DNA of 64,000 nucleotides from an uncultured Parabacteroides sp. GTDB lineage: Bacteria; Bacteroidota; Bacteroidia; Bacteroidales; Tannerellaceae. The stretch spans positions 23,416 to 87,415 of the forward strand of contig CASFXH010000003.1 in NCBI GenBank assembly GCA_949298575.1. The letters are read 5' to 3'. Positions 1 through 7,840 of the stretch are shown here, piece after piece. Position numbers and translations under genes: made by a program. The stretch's first letter is position 1, and each line of letters starts with the position of its first letter. Under the pieces are notes generated by a model. That model ran no database searches and was not told the origin of the DNA. It was given only the letters and a program-made list of their open reading frames with translations.

Positions 1-275
1 GGGTGAAAGTCCACTACACCGGCACGTTGCTCGACGGCACGAAGTTCGACAGCTCCCTGGATCGGGGTGAGCCGACAGTCTTTGGGGTCAATCAAGTGAT
101 CAAGGGATGGACCGAGGGCTTGCAGCTGATGCCCGTCGGCTCGAAATACATCTTCTGGATCCCCTCCGAGCTGGCCTACGGACGGCAGGGCGCGGGGCGC
201 GACATCAAGCCCAACAGCGTCTTGAAGTTTGAGGTCGAGTTGCTGGAGATCGTAAAGGACGACGCGAAGAAATAA
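1..275 (+). CDS. FKBP-type peptidyl-prolyl cis-trans isomerase, C-terminal part
   Basis: The frame is open from the left edge, so the gene is 5'-truncated by the window. The visible ~90 residues are the FKBP fold: [16 protein letters not shown] near the start, then [17 protein letters not shown] and a closing [10 protein letters not shown] strand. These include the usual active-site residues (Tyr, Phe-Asp, Trp, Tyr of AYG). FKBPs catalyse cis-trans isomerisation of Xaa-Pro bonds. Bacteroidales homologues are often periplasmic or lipoprotein chaperones with an N-terminal dimerisation domain, but that part lies outside the window. A clear hairpin terminator follows. Family call is certain; subcellular location is unknown. 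Confidence 0.93.
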   Translation, partial: VKVHYTGTLLDGTKFDSSLDRGEPTVFGVNQVIKGWTEGLQLMPVGSKYIFWIPSELAYGRQGAGRDIKPNSVLKFEVELLEIVKDDAKK

Positions 276-294
276 GCGTCCTTTCGTCATCGCG

Positions 295-345
295 AGAAGC
301 GAATAAATATGCTAAAGAGCATTTTTGTTCGCTTCTCTTATTTCT
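295..345 (+). terminator. nested hairpin terminator after the FKBP gene
   Basis: Outer stem AGAAGCGAA (295-303) pairs with TTCGCTTCT (328-336). Inner stem ATGCT (309-313) pairs with AGCAT (318-322). T-rich sequence follows. It sits 20 bp after the FKBP stop codon. Confidence 0.7.
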
Positions 346-392
346 AAACCCTCTTTTCTCTTTCAAAATGACATTTTCGGCAAAATAATGAT

Positions 393-400
393 TACTTTTG
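393..400 (+). promoter_or_regulatory. putative -7 promoter element for the Lrp-family gene
   Basis: TACTTTTG fits the Bacteroidetes -7 consensus TAnnTTTG, 40 bp before the start codon. A clear -33 TTTG is not visible at the right distance, so this is a partial match. Confidence 0.35.
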
Positions 401-440
401 GTCAACATTATAAGTTTATGCCTTAAAGCTACAATTAAGT

Positions 441-911
441 ATGGAGAAGATAGATAAATTAGACCGGCAGATCTTGAATATCATTTCAAAGAATGCCAGG
501 ATCCCGTTCAAGGATGTGGCGGAAGAGTGTGGCGTATCGCGCGCGGCCATCCACCAGCGGGTCCAACGAATGATCGACATGAACGTGATTGTCGGATCAG
601 GCTACCATATCAATCCCAAGGTGTTGGGATACAATACATGTACTTACATTGGCGTGAAATTGGAACGCGGGTCCATGTATAAAGAGGTCGTCCCGGAATT
701 CGAGAAGATCCCGGAGGTCGTGGAATGCCATTTCACCACTGGCCCTTACACGATGCTGATCAAGCTTTACGCTCGCGACAATGAGCATTTGATGGAACTC
801 CTGAACAATAAGATCCAAGAGATCCCCGGCGTGAGTGCCACGGAGACGCTGATCTCGCTCCGGCAAAGCGTCAAGCGGGAAATCCCGATCTGCGAGGTCG
901 AGAAACCATAA
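441..911 (+). CDS. Lrp/AsnC family transcriptional regulator
   Basis: 156 aa, the usual length of the family. Residues ~1-60 form the AsnC-type winged HTH (starting MEKIDKLDRQIL, with VAEECGVSRAAIHQRVQRM as helix-turn-helix). Residues ~70-150 form the RAM/AsnC ligand-binding ferredoxin-like domain (YIGVKLERG, VVECHFTTGPYTMLIK). Members act as DNA-binding dimers to octamers that respond to amino acids. No adjacent amino-acid gene points to a target. The start ATG at 441 matches the family N-terminus. An inverted repeat follows the stop codon. Confidence 0.92.
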   Translation: MEKIDKLDRQILNIISKNARIPFKDVAEECGVSRAAIHQRVQRMIDMNVIVGSGYHINPKVLGYNTCTYIGVKLERGSMYKEVVPEFEKIPEVVECHFTTGPYTMLIKLYARDNEHLMELLNNKIQEIPGVSATETLISLRQSVKREIPICEVEKP

Positions 912-935
912 CGTGCCCGACCGTTGGCGGAAAAA

Positions 936-982
936 CCAGGTAAGCCTCGGCGCTCCCCAAAAGGATGCCGGGGCTTATCTGG
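936..982. terminator. stem-loop between lrp-like and protease genes
   Basis: Imperfect inverted repeat: 936-951 pairs with 967-982 at 14 of 16 positions around a 15-nt loop. There is no long T-run, so it may be a weak terminator or a transcript-stabilising hairpin. Confidence 0.45.
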
Positions 983-1012
983 CTTTAGGGCAAGATATTT
1001 ATTCCAAAGAGA

Positions 1013-2395
1013 ATGAAGAAGAGAAAACAGGCGTGGAAAACAATCGGCCTGAGCCTGCTCTTGGCGGCTTGCCTCGGCAGCGGGCCCGTTTTCGCGCGAG
1101 ATTATTACGGGTTCCGGATTTACTTGAACGATAAGGGGCGCGAGGAAATCAGCCTTTCCCCGGAAGCGATGGACAGACGGGAGCGGCTCCGGATCCCGCT
1201 CGACGACAGCGACCGCCCCATCGCCCCCGAGCGTCTGGACGAGCTTCGCGAGGCGGGCTTCCGCCCTCTTGTCGCGAGCCGGTGGTTCTCGACGGTTGTC
1301 GTCGCGACGGAAGACAGCGCGGCGGTGGAACGCTTACGTGCTTGGCCCTTCGCCGATTCCGTCCGCTGGGTGTGGAAAGGGACGATCGAGCCGGAGCGGA
1401 AGGGCGAACGGCCGGAAAGGGACGATTCGCGCCTGACCCCGAGCGACGAGCCTACGAAAGATTTCTATGGCTATGGGCAAAAGCAAATCGAGATGCTGAA
1501 AGGCGACCGCCTCCACCGGGAGGGCTTCCGGGGCGAGGGGATACGCGTCGCCGTGATCGACGATGGTTTCCGGAACGTGGACCGGATCGCGGCGTTCGAC
1601 TCGCTCCGGCTGCGGGGGACGCGCGATTTTGTCTTCCCCGAACGGAGCGTCTTCGAGGGCGACGACCACGGGACGCGCGTCCTCTCGTGCTTGGCCGCTT
1701 ACCTGCCGGGCGTCATGGTGGGGACGGCTCCCAAGGCGGATTATTGGCTCTTCAAAAGCGAGGACAACCGGGGTGAGTTTCCCATTGAGGAAGACTACTG
1801 GGTGGCCGCCGCCGAGATGGCCGACAGCGTGGGCGTCGACTTGATCACCACGTCGCTTGGATACAGTGATTTCGACCGGGAGGAGATGAACTATCCCACC
1901 GACCGCCTCGACGGGCGTTCCACCCTCATTAGCCGGGCCGCCGCGATGGCCGCCCGCAAGGGGATCCTCGTGTTTTGCAGCGCGGGCAATGAGGGCATGA
2001 GCGCGTGGGGCCACCTCTGTTTCCCCGCCGACGCCGACAGCATTCTCACCATCGGCGCCGTGACCGAGAAGAAGCGGAAAAGCGATTTCAGCTCGACAGG
2101 CCCCACCGCCGATGGCCGCGTGAAGCCCGACTTGGTCGCCCTCGGCACGGGATGCGCCGTCATCGACCCCACCGGACGGCTACGCTTCGCCAACGGCACC
2201 TCGTTCGCCACCCCCATCCTGGCGGGTTTGGGCGCCTGCCTCTTGCAAGCCCTGCCGGCGTTGACGCCCGAGGAGCTCCGTACGCTCTTCCGCCAAGCGG
2301 GCCACCGGGCCAAGCGCCCCACCGCCGAGCTGGGCTACGGATTGCCCAATGTCTATAAACTTTATAAAAAAGCGAAACACCATGCGAAGAACTAA
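1013..2395 (+). CDS. exported subtilisin-like serine protease (S8 family)
   Basis: 460 aa with an N-terminal signal peptide (basic KKRKQ start, hydrophobic core, cleavage likely after the Ala near residue 28). The S8 catalytic triad is complete: Asp in VAVIDDGF (~183), His in DDHGTR (~218) and Ser in NGTSFATP (~396). The oxyanion Asn lies in SAGNEG (~325). A ~150-residue N-terminal region before the catalytic domain resembles the pre-domain of Bacteroidetes exported subtilases. No C-terminal sorting domain is seen, so it is probably periplasmic or outer-membrane exposed. The 3' end overlaps the start of xseA by 14 bp, implying co-transcription. Substrate unknown. Confidence 0.9.
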   Translation: MKKRKQAWKTIGLSLLLAACLGSGPVFARDYYGFRIYLNDKGREEISLSPEAMDRRERLRIPLDDSDRPIAPERLDELREAGFRPLVASRWFSTVVVATEDSAAVERLRAWPFADSVRWVWKGTIEPERKGERPERDDSRLTPSDEPTKDFYGYGQKQIEMLKGDRLHREGFRGEGIRVAVIDDGFRNVDRIAAFDSLRLRGTRDFVFPERSVFEGDDHGTRVLSCLAAYLPGVMVGTAPKADYWLFKSEDNRGEFPIEEDYWVAAAEMADSVGVDLITTSLGYSDFDREEMNYPTDRLDGRSTLISRAAAMAARKGILVFCSAGNEGMSAWGHLCFPADADSILTIGAVTEKKRKSDFSSTGPTADGRVKPDLVALGTGCAVIDPTGRLRFANGTSFATPILAGLGACLLQALPALTPEELRTLFRQAGHRAKRPTAELGYGLPNVYKLYKKAKHHAKN

Positions 2396-3692
2396 TGAAA
2401 CCGGCCGTCGCGATGATGGCCCCGAGGCGTACGCCATCTCTCTTTTCGAGTTGAACAGGATGATCAACGAAGTCATCGATATGCGCTTCGACGACTCCCT
2501 CTTCTGGGTGCGGGCCGAGATGAGCGACGTCCGTGTCAACGCCACCTCGGGCCATTGCTATTTGGAGCTTGTGGAAAAAAATCCGCGCACGGAGCGCATC
2601 GTCGCCAAGATACGTGGAATGATCTGGGCCGACGATTTCCGGAAGCTCAAGCGCTATTTCGAGAGCCAGGCGAGGCAGGCTTTCACCTCGGGCCTGAAAG
2701 TCCTCGTCCGCGTCATGGTCACCTTCCATGAGGTCTACGGCCTGAGTTTGATGATCATCGACATCGACCCTTCCTACACGCTGGGCGACATGGCCCGCCG
2801 CCGCGCCGAGATCATCCGCAGGCTGATGGAGGATGGCGTCTTTGATCTGAACAAGGAACTCCCCCTGCCCGCGCTGCCCCAGCGCGTCGCCATCATCACC
2901 TCGCCCACCGCCGCGGGCTACGAGGACTTCCTCGACCAGCTTCGGCGCTCGGCGGGTGGTTATGTCTTCTACCCCAAGCTTTTCCCGGCCGTCATGCAGG
3001 GCGAGCGCGCCGAGGCCTCCCTCATCGCCGCCCTCGACGCCGTCTACCGCCACCGCGCGTTGTTCGACGTCGTGGTCATCATCCGCGGCGGCGGCTCGAC
3101 GTCCGACCTCAACTGTTTCGACTCTTACGCCCTGGCCACCCATTGCGCCCAATTCCCCCTGCCCATCATCACCGGCATCGGCCACGAGCGCGACGAGACC
3201 GTCCTCGACCTCGTCGCCCACACCCGCGCGAAAACGCCCACCGCCGCCGCCGAGTTCCTGATCGGCCGCATGGACGAGGCCGCCGCCACCCTCAACGCGC
3301 TGGGCGAACGCCTCCGAGCGGCGGCCCTCGGCGCCCTCGATTCCCTCGCGAACGCCTTGGCCGCCAACCGTCAACGCCTCCCTCTCGCCGTCCGCGTGCG
3401 TCTGGAGCGGGCCCATGGCCTTTTGGAAAACCTCCGCCTCCGGTTGCGGGAGAAGAGCCTGGCCCGCCTCACCACCGAGCGGCATTTCCTGGAGAAAACG
3501 GACCAGTACCTCCGCCTCGCCGCGCCCGAGCACATCCTGAAGCGCGGTTATAGCCTTACGCTCAAGGATGGGCGTATTGTCAAATCCGTTAGCGAGTTGC
3601 GCGAGGGCGATCGCGTCGTCACCCGTTTCGCGGATGGCCTCGCCGAAAGCCGTGTCAGCCTCACCAAACCCCTTTTGGAAGATCCCGAATAG
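2382..3692 (+). CDS. xseA: exodeoxyribonuclease VII large subunit
   Basis: 436 aa from the ATG at 2382. An in-frame ATG at 2349 would add 11 unrelated residues lying inside the protease gene. Order: N-terminal OB-fold (SLFELNRMINEVI, FWVRAEMSDV, ~20-110), catalytic core starting LPQRVAIITSPTAAGYEDFL, with IRGGGST and GIGHERDETVLDLVAH, then a helical C-terminal region. ExoVII degrades single-stranded DNA from both ends and needs the small subunit XseB. In many Bacteroidetes xseB follows directly, but here the next ~280 bp contain only a repeat array and no xseB-like frame. Confidence 0.93.
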   Translation: MRRTNETGRRDDGPEAYAISLFELNRMINEVIDMRFDDSLFWVRAEMSDVRVNATSGHCYLELVEKNPRTERIVAKIRGMIWADDFRKLKRYFESQARQAFTSGLKVLVRVMVTFHEVYGLSLMIIDIDPSYTLGDMARRRAEIIRRLMEDGVFDLNKELPLPALPQRVAIITSPTAAGYEDFLDQLRRSAGGYVFYPKLFPAVMQGERAEASLIAALDAVYRHRALFDVVVIIRGGGSTSDLNCFDSYALATHCAQFPLPIITGIGHERDETVLDLVAHTRAKTPTAAAEFLIGRMDEAAATLNALGERLRAAALGALDSLANALAANRQRLPLAVRVRLERAHGLLENLRLRLREKSLARLTTERHFLEKTDQYLRLAAPEHILKRGYSLTLKDGRIVKSVSELREGDRVVTRFADGLAESRVSLTKPLLEDPE

Positions 3693-3711
3693 ATATTTTG
3701 AGGCGTTGCTC

Positions 3712-3889
3712 ATGAACATGCGTTTAAAATAGACGTATTTTGTGACCTATGCGCATGAGCGAAATAGCGAAATAGACGTATTTTGCTATAACGCGCATGA
3801 ACAAAATAGCAAAATACACGTATGTCGCTATCATGTTCATGAGCATGATTTCAAAATAGCGCTATTTTCACGCGATGTTCATGCGCGCG
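3712..3889. repeat. degenerate 42-bp tandem array of palindromes
   Basis: Four aligned 16-mers begin at 3726, 3769, 3811 and 3853 (spacing 43, 42, 42). The last, AAAATAGCGCTATTTT, is a perfect palindrome and the others are near-palindromes. Between them lies a second recurring motif around CGCATGA/TTCATG. An open frame across the array merely reads the 14-codon period and is not considered a gene. Confidence 0.75.
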
Positions 3890-3970
3890 ACCTCAGCGGA
3901 GCGAATCGCCGACTCGCCATTTGACGGATTCGAGCCGGCGACGTATCTTCGCGGGCAAAAAACGAGCGAA

Positions 3971-4249
3971 ATGTTTATCGTCATCACCATCATGTTCGCC
4001 GGAATTGGCTTGGGCTACCTGCTGCGGCGGGTCGAGGCGTTGCGCGCGATCGGCCGCCCCATCACGTGGACCATCTACCTCCTGCTTTTCCTCCTCGGCG
4101 TTACGGTCGGGGGCAATCCGGAGATTGTCAACAATTTGGCCACGCTTGGCGGCGAGGCCCTTTTGCTTGCCGCGGCCGCCACGCTGGGGAGCGTCCTGGC
4201 CGCGGCGGGGGTCTATCATTGTTTTTTCAGGGAAAGGAGGCGGTCGTGA
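3971..4249 (+). CDS. LysO family exporter, N-terminal subunit
   Basis: 92 aa with about three transmembrane segments (FIVITIMFAGIGLGYLL; WTIYLLLFLLGVTVGG; ALLLAAAATLGSVLAAAGVY). It corresponds to the N-terminal third of LysO (DUF340), which exports L-lysine and its toxic analogues in E. coli. In Bacteroidetes this family is commonly encoded by two adjacent genes, as here. The ATG at 3971 is preferred because an upstream in-frame ATG would read through repeat DNA. Its stop overlaps the next gene's GTG in the sequence GTGA. Confidence 0.8.
   Translation: MFIVITIMFAGIGLGYLLRRVEALRAIGRPITWTIYLLLFLLGVTVGGNPEIVNNLATLGGEALLLAAAATLGSVLAAAGVYHCFFRERRRS
4233..4240 (+). promoter_or_regulatory. strong Shine-Dalgarno deciding the GTG start at 4246
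   Basis: AAAGGAGG ends 5 nt before the GTG at 4246. Such a strong SD is uncommon in this organism and supports the GTG start, which overlaps the upstream stop codon. Confidence 0.65.
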
Positions 4250-4872
4250 AGGGGAGCCTCGTGACGGTGGGATTCTTCGCCCTGGGCGCCGCGCTGGGGT
4301 GGGGCGGCTGGCTGCCGGCGTTCCTGGCCGACGACCGGCTGGCGATGTGGGTGCTCTACGCGTTGATGTTTCAAGTGGGGCTGAGCATCGGGAGCGACCG
4401 GCAGCTGACGGGCATCCTCCGGACGCTGCGGCCCAAGTTGCTGCTCGTGCCGTTGGCCACGGTCGTGGGGACGCTGCTTTTCTCCGCCCTCGTCGGCCTC
4501 GCGCTGAGCCGCTGGGGCGTGGCGGAATGCCTGGCCGTCGGGAGCGGCTTCGCCTATTATTCCCTCTCGAGCCTCCTCATCACCCAGCTGAAAGAGCCGT
4601 CCATCGGCGCCCAATTGGCCGCCGAGCTGGGGACGATCGCTCTTATGGCCAATATTTTCCGGGAAATCTTCACGCTGCTCGGGGCGCCCTTGTTCCGGCG
4701 CTTCTTCGGCCGTTTCGCCCCCATCTGCGCGGGCGGGGCGACGACGGCGGACACCACGCTGCCCATCATCACCGCCACGTGCGGGAAAGATCTCATTTTC
4801 ATCTCCATTTTGCACGGGATCCTGGTCGATCTTTCCGTCCCCTTCCTGGTCAGTTTCTTTTGTTCATTTTAA
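4246..4872 (+). CDS. LysO family lysine exporter, C-terminal subunit
   Basis: 208 aa, multi-pass membrane protein with 6-7 hydrophobic segments. The LysO/DUF340 core is recognisable: GSGFAYYSLSSLLITQL, ELGTIALMANIFREI, and GGATTADTTLPIITATCG with the conserved acidic and Thr residues. It starts at a GTG with a strong upstream Shine-Dalgarno, overlapping the N-terminal gene by 4 bp, so both halves are translated together and presumably assemble into one transporter. The gene converges on uxaC, with 26 bp between stop codons and no good terminator. Confidence 0.85.
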   Translation: MKGSLVTVGFFALGAALGWGGWLPAFLADDRLAMWVLYALMFQVGLSIGSDRQLTGILRTLRPKLLLVPLATVVGTLLFSALVGLALSRWGVAECLAVGSGFAYYSLSSLLITQLKEPSIGAQLAAELGTIALMANIFREIFTLLGAPLFRRFFGRFAPICAGGATTADTTLPIITATCGKDLIFISILHGILVDLSVPFLVSFFCSF

Positions 4873-4898
4873 ATTTTTAAAGAAAAAAGAAAGCCGGG

Positions 4899-6314
4899 TT
4901 AGAGGCGGAAATAAGCCTTTGCGTTGCCATGGCAGATGGCCTCGACCATCCGCCCGATGAACGGCATCTCGCTCACGGGCAGGAGGCCCCGCTCGACGTC
5001 CTCGCCCAGGGCGTCGCACAAGACGCGGCGGAAATACTCGTGCCGCGGGTAGGAGAGGAAGCTCCGCGAGTCGGTCAGCATCCCCACGAAGCGGCTCAGG
5101 AGGCCCAGGTCGGAGAGGGCGTCGATCTGCGCCCGCATCCCGCGGATATGGTCGTTGAACCACCAGGCGGCGCCGTATTGCATCTTGCCGGGCGTCGTGC
5201 CGTCGTTGAAATTATAGGCGTTGGCCACCATCAGGGCGTTGTCGCGGGGGTTGAGGTTGTAAACGATGGTGCGCGTCAAATGCCCCTCGCGGTCGAGGCG
5301 GCTGAAGAAGCGGTTCATCGAGGCGGCGATCGGCTCGTCGGCGATGGCGTCGAAGCCCGTGTCGGGGCCCAGGGCGGCGAACATGCGCTCGTTGTTGTTT
5401 CGGTTGGGCCCGACGTGGTATTGCTGCGCCCATCCGCTGTCGGCGTCCATCACGGCCAGGTCGTAGAGCAAGGCCGACTTGAATTTCCGCGCGTCCAGCG
5501 CGGTCAACGCCTTGCCCATGCGGGCGTCGAGGAAGATGCGGTCGATCTCCTTCGCCGTGTAAGGCTCCGCGTAGAACGTGTCCAGGCCGTGATCCGAGAG
5601 CACGCAGCCATGCGCCTCGAAAAAAGCGTGCCGCTTGACGAGCGCCTCCAGCAGCCGCTCGTAGTTGAGGATCGCCACGTTCGAGGCGGCCTCGAGCCGG
5701 GTCATGTAGGCGTTGAAAGCCTCGGGCTGGTCGATGGCCAACGCCTTGTCGGGCCGCCACGAGGGGAGGACGCGGAAGGGGAGGCCTTCGTTGGCGATCT
5801 GGATGTGGAAGCGGAGGTCGTCGGCGGGGTCGTCGGTCGTGCAGACGGTCTCCACGTTCATTTTCCGCAACAACGCTTGGACCCTGAAGTCCTCTTGGTG
5901 GAGCAGGGCGCCGCAGTGGTCGTAAATCTCCCGGGCCGTCTCGATCGTCAGGAGTTTTTCCACGCCAAAGACCCTGTTCAGCTCCAGGTGCGACCAGTGG
6001 TAGAGGGGGTTGCGCATGGTGTAGGGCAATGTCTCCGCCCATTTCAGGAATTTCTCGTAGGGAGGCATCTTGCCCGTGATGAAGGCCTCGTTCACGCCGT
6101 TGGCCCGCATCGCCCGCCACTTGTAGTGGTCGCCGCCCAGCCAGATCTCGGTCAGGTCGGCGAATTGGTGGTTCTCGGCGATGAGCCTCGGGTCCAGGTG
6201 GCAGTGATAATCGATAATCGGTTGCTTCTCGGCGTGTTCATGATAGAGCGCGCGGGCCGCCTCGCTCTCCAAAAGGAAGTCATTATCCAAAAAAAACGCG
6301 ATTTTCCGTGTCAT
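4899..6314 (-). CDS. uxaC: glucuronate isomerase
   Basis: 471 aa, normal length for UxaC, an amidohydrolase-superfamily enzyme. It converts D-glucuronate to D-fructuronate (and galacturonate to tagaturonate) as the first step of hexuronate catabolism. Metal-binding DYHCHLDP lies at ~35-42. Family blocks such as FLKWAETLP, NPLYHWSHLELNR, TTDDPADDL, VLPSWRPD, QYHVGPNRNNN and GMLTDSRSFLSYPRHEYFRR are all present. The ATG at 6314 gives the family N-terminus (FLDNDFLL); two further upstream in-frame ATGs are unlikely. No other uronate genes are nearby. Confidence 0.96.
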   Translation of the reverse strand: MTRKIAFFLDNDFLLESEAARALYHEHAEKQPIIDYHCHLDPRLIAENHQFADLTEIWLGGDHYKWRAMRANGVNEAFITGKMPPYEKFLKWAETLPYTMRNPLYHWSHLELNRVFGVEKLLTIETAREIYDHCGALLHQEDFRVQALLRKMNVETVCTTDDPADDLRFHIQIANEGLPFRVLPSWRPDKALAIDQPEAFNAYMTRLEAASNVAILNYERLLEALVKRHAFFEAHGCVLSDHGLDTFYAEPYTAKEIDRIFLDARMGKALTALDARKFKSALLYDLAVMDADSGWAQQYHVGPNRNNNERMFAALGPDTGFDAIADEPIAASMNRFFSRLDREGHLTRTIVYNLNPRDNALMVANAYNFNDGTTPGKMQYGAAWWFNDHIRGMRAQIDALSDLGLLSRFVGMLTDSRSFLSYPRHEYFRRVLCDALGEDVERGLLPVSEMPFIGRMVEAICHGNAKAYFRL

Positions 6315-6388
6315 ATTCCAATCTTTTTCGCGAAAATAAGACATTTTTATTAACTTCGCCGCGCTAAACATACAAGAACATCTGTATC

Positions 6389-7840
6389 ATGATGGAAAAT
6401 CAAGAGGAAAAGAGGCCGTCGCCTCTGTTGTCACTCATCCCGATCCTCGTGCTGGTCGCGTTACTGGCCGTGACGATCAGTCTTTTCGGTAGCGATGCCC
6501 TTAACGGGGGCAGTCAAGTGGTCCTGCTGACGGCGACCGCCGTGGCTTCCGGCTTGGCGATGGCCCTTTGTAAAACGCCGTGGAAAAAAATCGAGATGGC
6601 GATCAGCAACAACATCTTGGGCGTCGCCACGGCTTTAATCATTCTTTTGCTGATCGGCGCGCTTTCGGGCAGCTGGATGATCAGCGGTGTCGTGCCTACC
6701 TTAATATATTATGGGATGCATCTCCTGCACCCGAGCTTTTTCTTGGCCTCCTGTTGCTTGATCTGTTCCGTTGTCTCGGTCATGACCGGCAGCTCGTGGA
6801 CCACGATCGCCACCATCGGAATCGCCTTGCTGGGCATTGGGGAGGCGCAGGGCTTCGACGCGGCCTGGGTGGCGGGGGCCATCATCTCGGGCGCCTACTT
6901 CGGCGATAAGGTTTCGCCCCTGTCCGACACGACGATCTTGGCCTCTTCCGTGACGCAGACCCCCTTGTTCACCCACATTCGCTACATGATGATCACGACC
7001 ATCCCTTCGATGACGATCACGCTGATCATCTTCATGGTCGCTGGTTTCGCCCATGAGGCGAGCGCTTCCGAGCAAGTTGCCGAGTTCTCGGCCGCTCTTG
7101 AGCAAACTTTCAACCTGTCGCTCTGGCCCCTGATTGTCCCGCTGGTGACCGCGGTGATGATCGCCAAGAAAGTGCCGTCGCTGATCACGTTGTTCGTCTC
7201 CGCCATTCTCGCGGTCATCCTCGCCCTCTTCACGCAGCCCGACTTGCTGCAAATGATCTCCGGCGAGTCCGAGCGTTCCGCGCTTTCTTTATTTAAAGGA
7301 ATGGTGATCACGCTCTATGGCAGTACGGCCCTCGATACGGGCAACGCCGCCCTCAACGACTTGGTCGCTACCCGCGGCATGGCCGGCATGATGAATACCA
7401 TCTGGCTGATCATTTGCGCCATGTGTTTCGGAGGCGCGATGACCGCGACTGGCATGTTGGAAAGCTTGACGCATGTCTTTGTCCGTTTTATGAAAAAACG
7501 AGCGAGCATGGTCGCCTCGACGGTCACGTCGGGTCTCTTCCTCAACATCTGTACGGCCGATCAATACATCTCCATCATTTTGACCGGTAATATGTTTAAA
7601 GATATTTACAGGGAGCAAGGCTACGAGAGCCGCTTGCTCAGCCGAACCACGGAAGACGCCGTGACCGTCACCTCGGTCCTCATCCCATGGAACACGTGCG
7701 GCATGACTCAAGCGACCATCCTGAGCGTACCGACCCTGACCTATCTACCTTATTGTTTCTTCAATATCATTAGTCCGCTCATGAGTATATTCATCGCGAT
7801 AATCGGTTATAAAATCAAGCAAGTCCATGAAAAAGATTAA
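6389..7840 (+). CDS. nhaC: NhaC-type Na+/H+ antiporter
   Basis: 483 aa, about 11-12 transmembrane helices. NhaC family signatures include SVMTGSSWTTIATIGIAL and the AGAIISGAYFGDKVSPLSDTT block (~165-182) with conserved Asp and Ser. The family exchanges Na+ (or an organic substrate such as malate/lactate) for H+ across the inner membrane. Its 3' end overlaps the start of a dicarboxylate:cation symporter by 14 bp. The pair may couple a sodium gradient to organic-acid uptake; this is inferred from context. Confidence 0.9.
   Translation: MMENQEEKRPSPLLSLIPILVLVALLAVTISLFGSDALNGGSQVVLLTATAVASGLAMALCKTPWKKIEMAISNNILGVATALIILLLIGALSGSWMISGVVPTLIYYGMHLLHPSFFLASCCLICSVVSVMTGSSWTTIATIGIALLGIGEAQGFDAAWVAGAIISGAYFGDKVSPLSDTTILASSVTQTPLFTHIRYMMITTIPSMTITLIIFMVAGFAHEASASEQVAEFSAALEQTFNLSLWPLIVPLVTAVMIAKKVPSLITLFVSAILAVILALFTQPDLLQMISGESERSALSLFKGMVITLYGSTALDTGNAALNDLVATRGMAGMMNTIWLIICAMCFGGAMTATGMLESLTHVFVRFMKKRASMVASTVTSGLFLNICTADQYISIILTGNMFKDIYREQGYESRLLSRTTEDAVTVTSVLIPWNTCGMTQATILSVPTLTYLPYCFFNIISPLMSIFIAIIGYKIKQVHEKD

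Noticed and set aside
2160-3719. 519-aa open frame on the minus strand opposite the protease end and xseA
   Set aside because: Lies wholly antisense to two clear genes in high-GC DNA, where stop codons are rare; composition (EGGDEGG, RRAAAAD) is not protein-like and no family is recognisable.
3742-3924. 60-aa open frame with 14-residue repeats (AHERNSEIDVF type)
   Set aside because: The amino-acid repeat is just the translation of the 42-bp DNA array; no start signal, no family, and one array unit is 43 bp, which would break the frame.
4929-6353. 474-aa open frame opposite uxaC
   Set aside because: Shadow frame of a certain gene; Val/Gly/His-rich low-information sequence.
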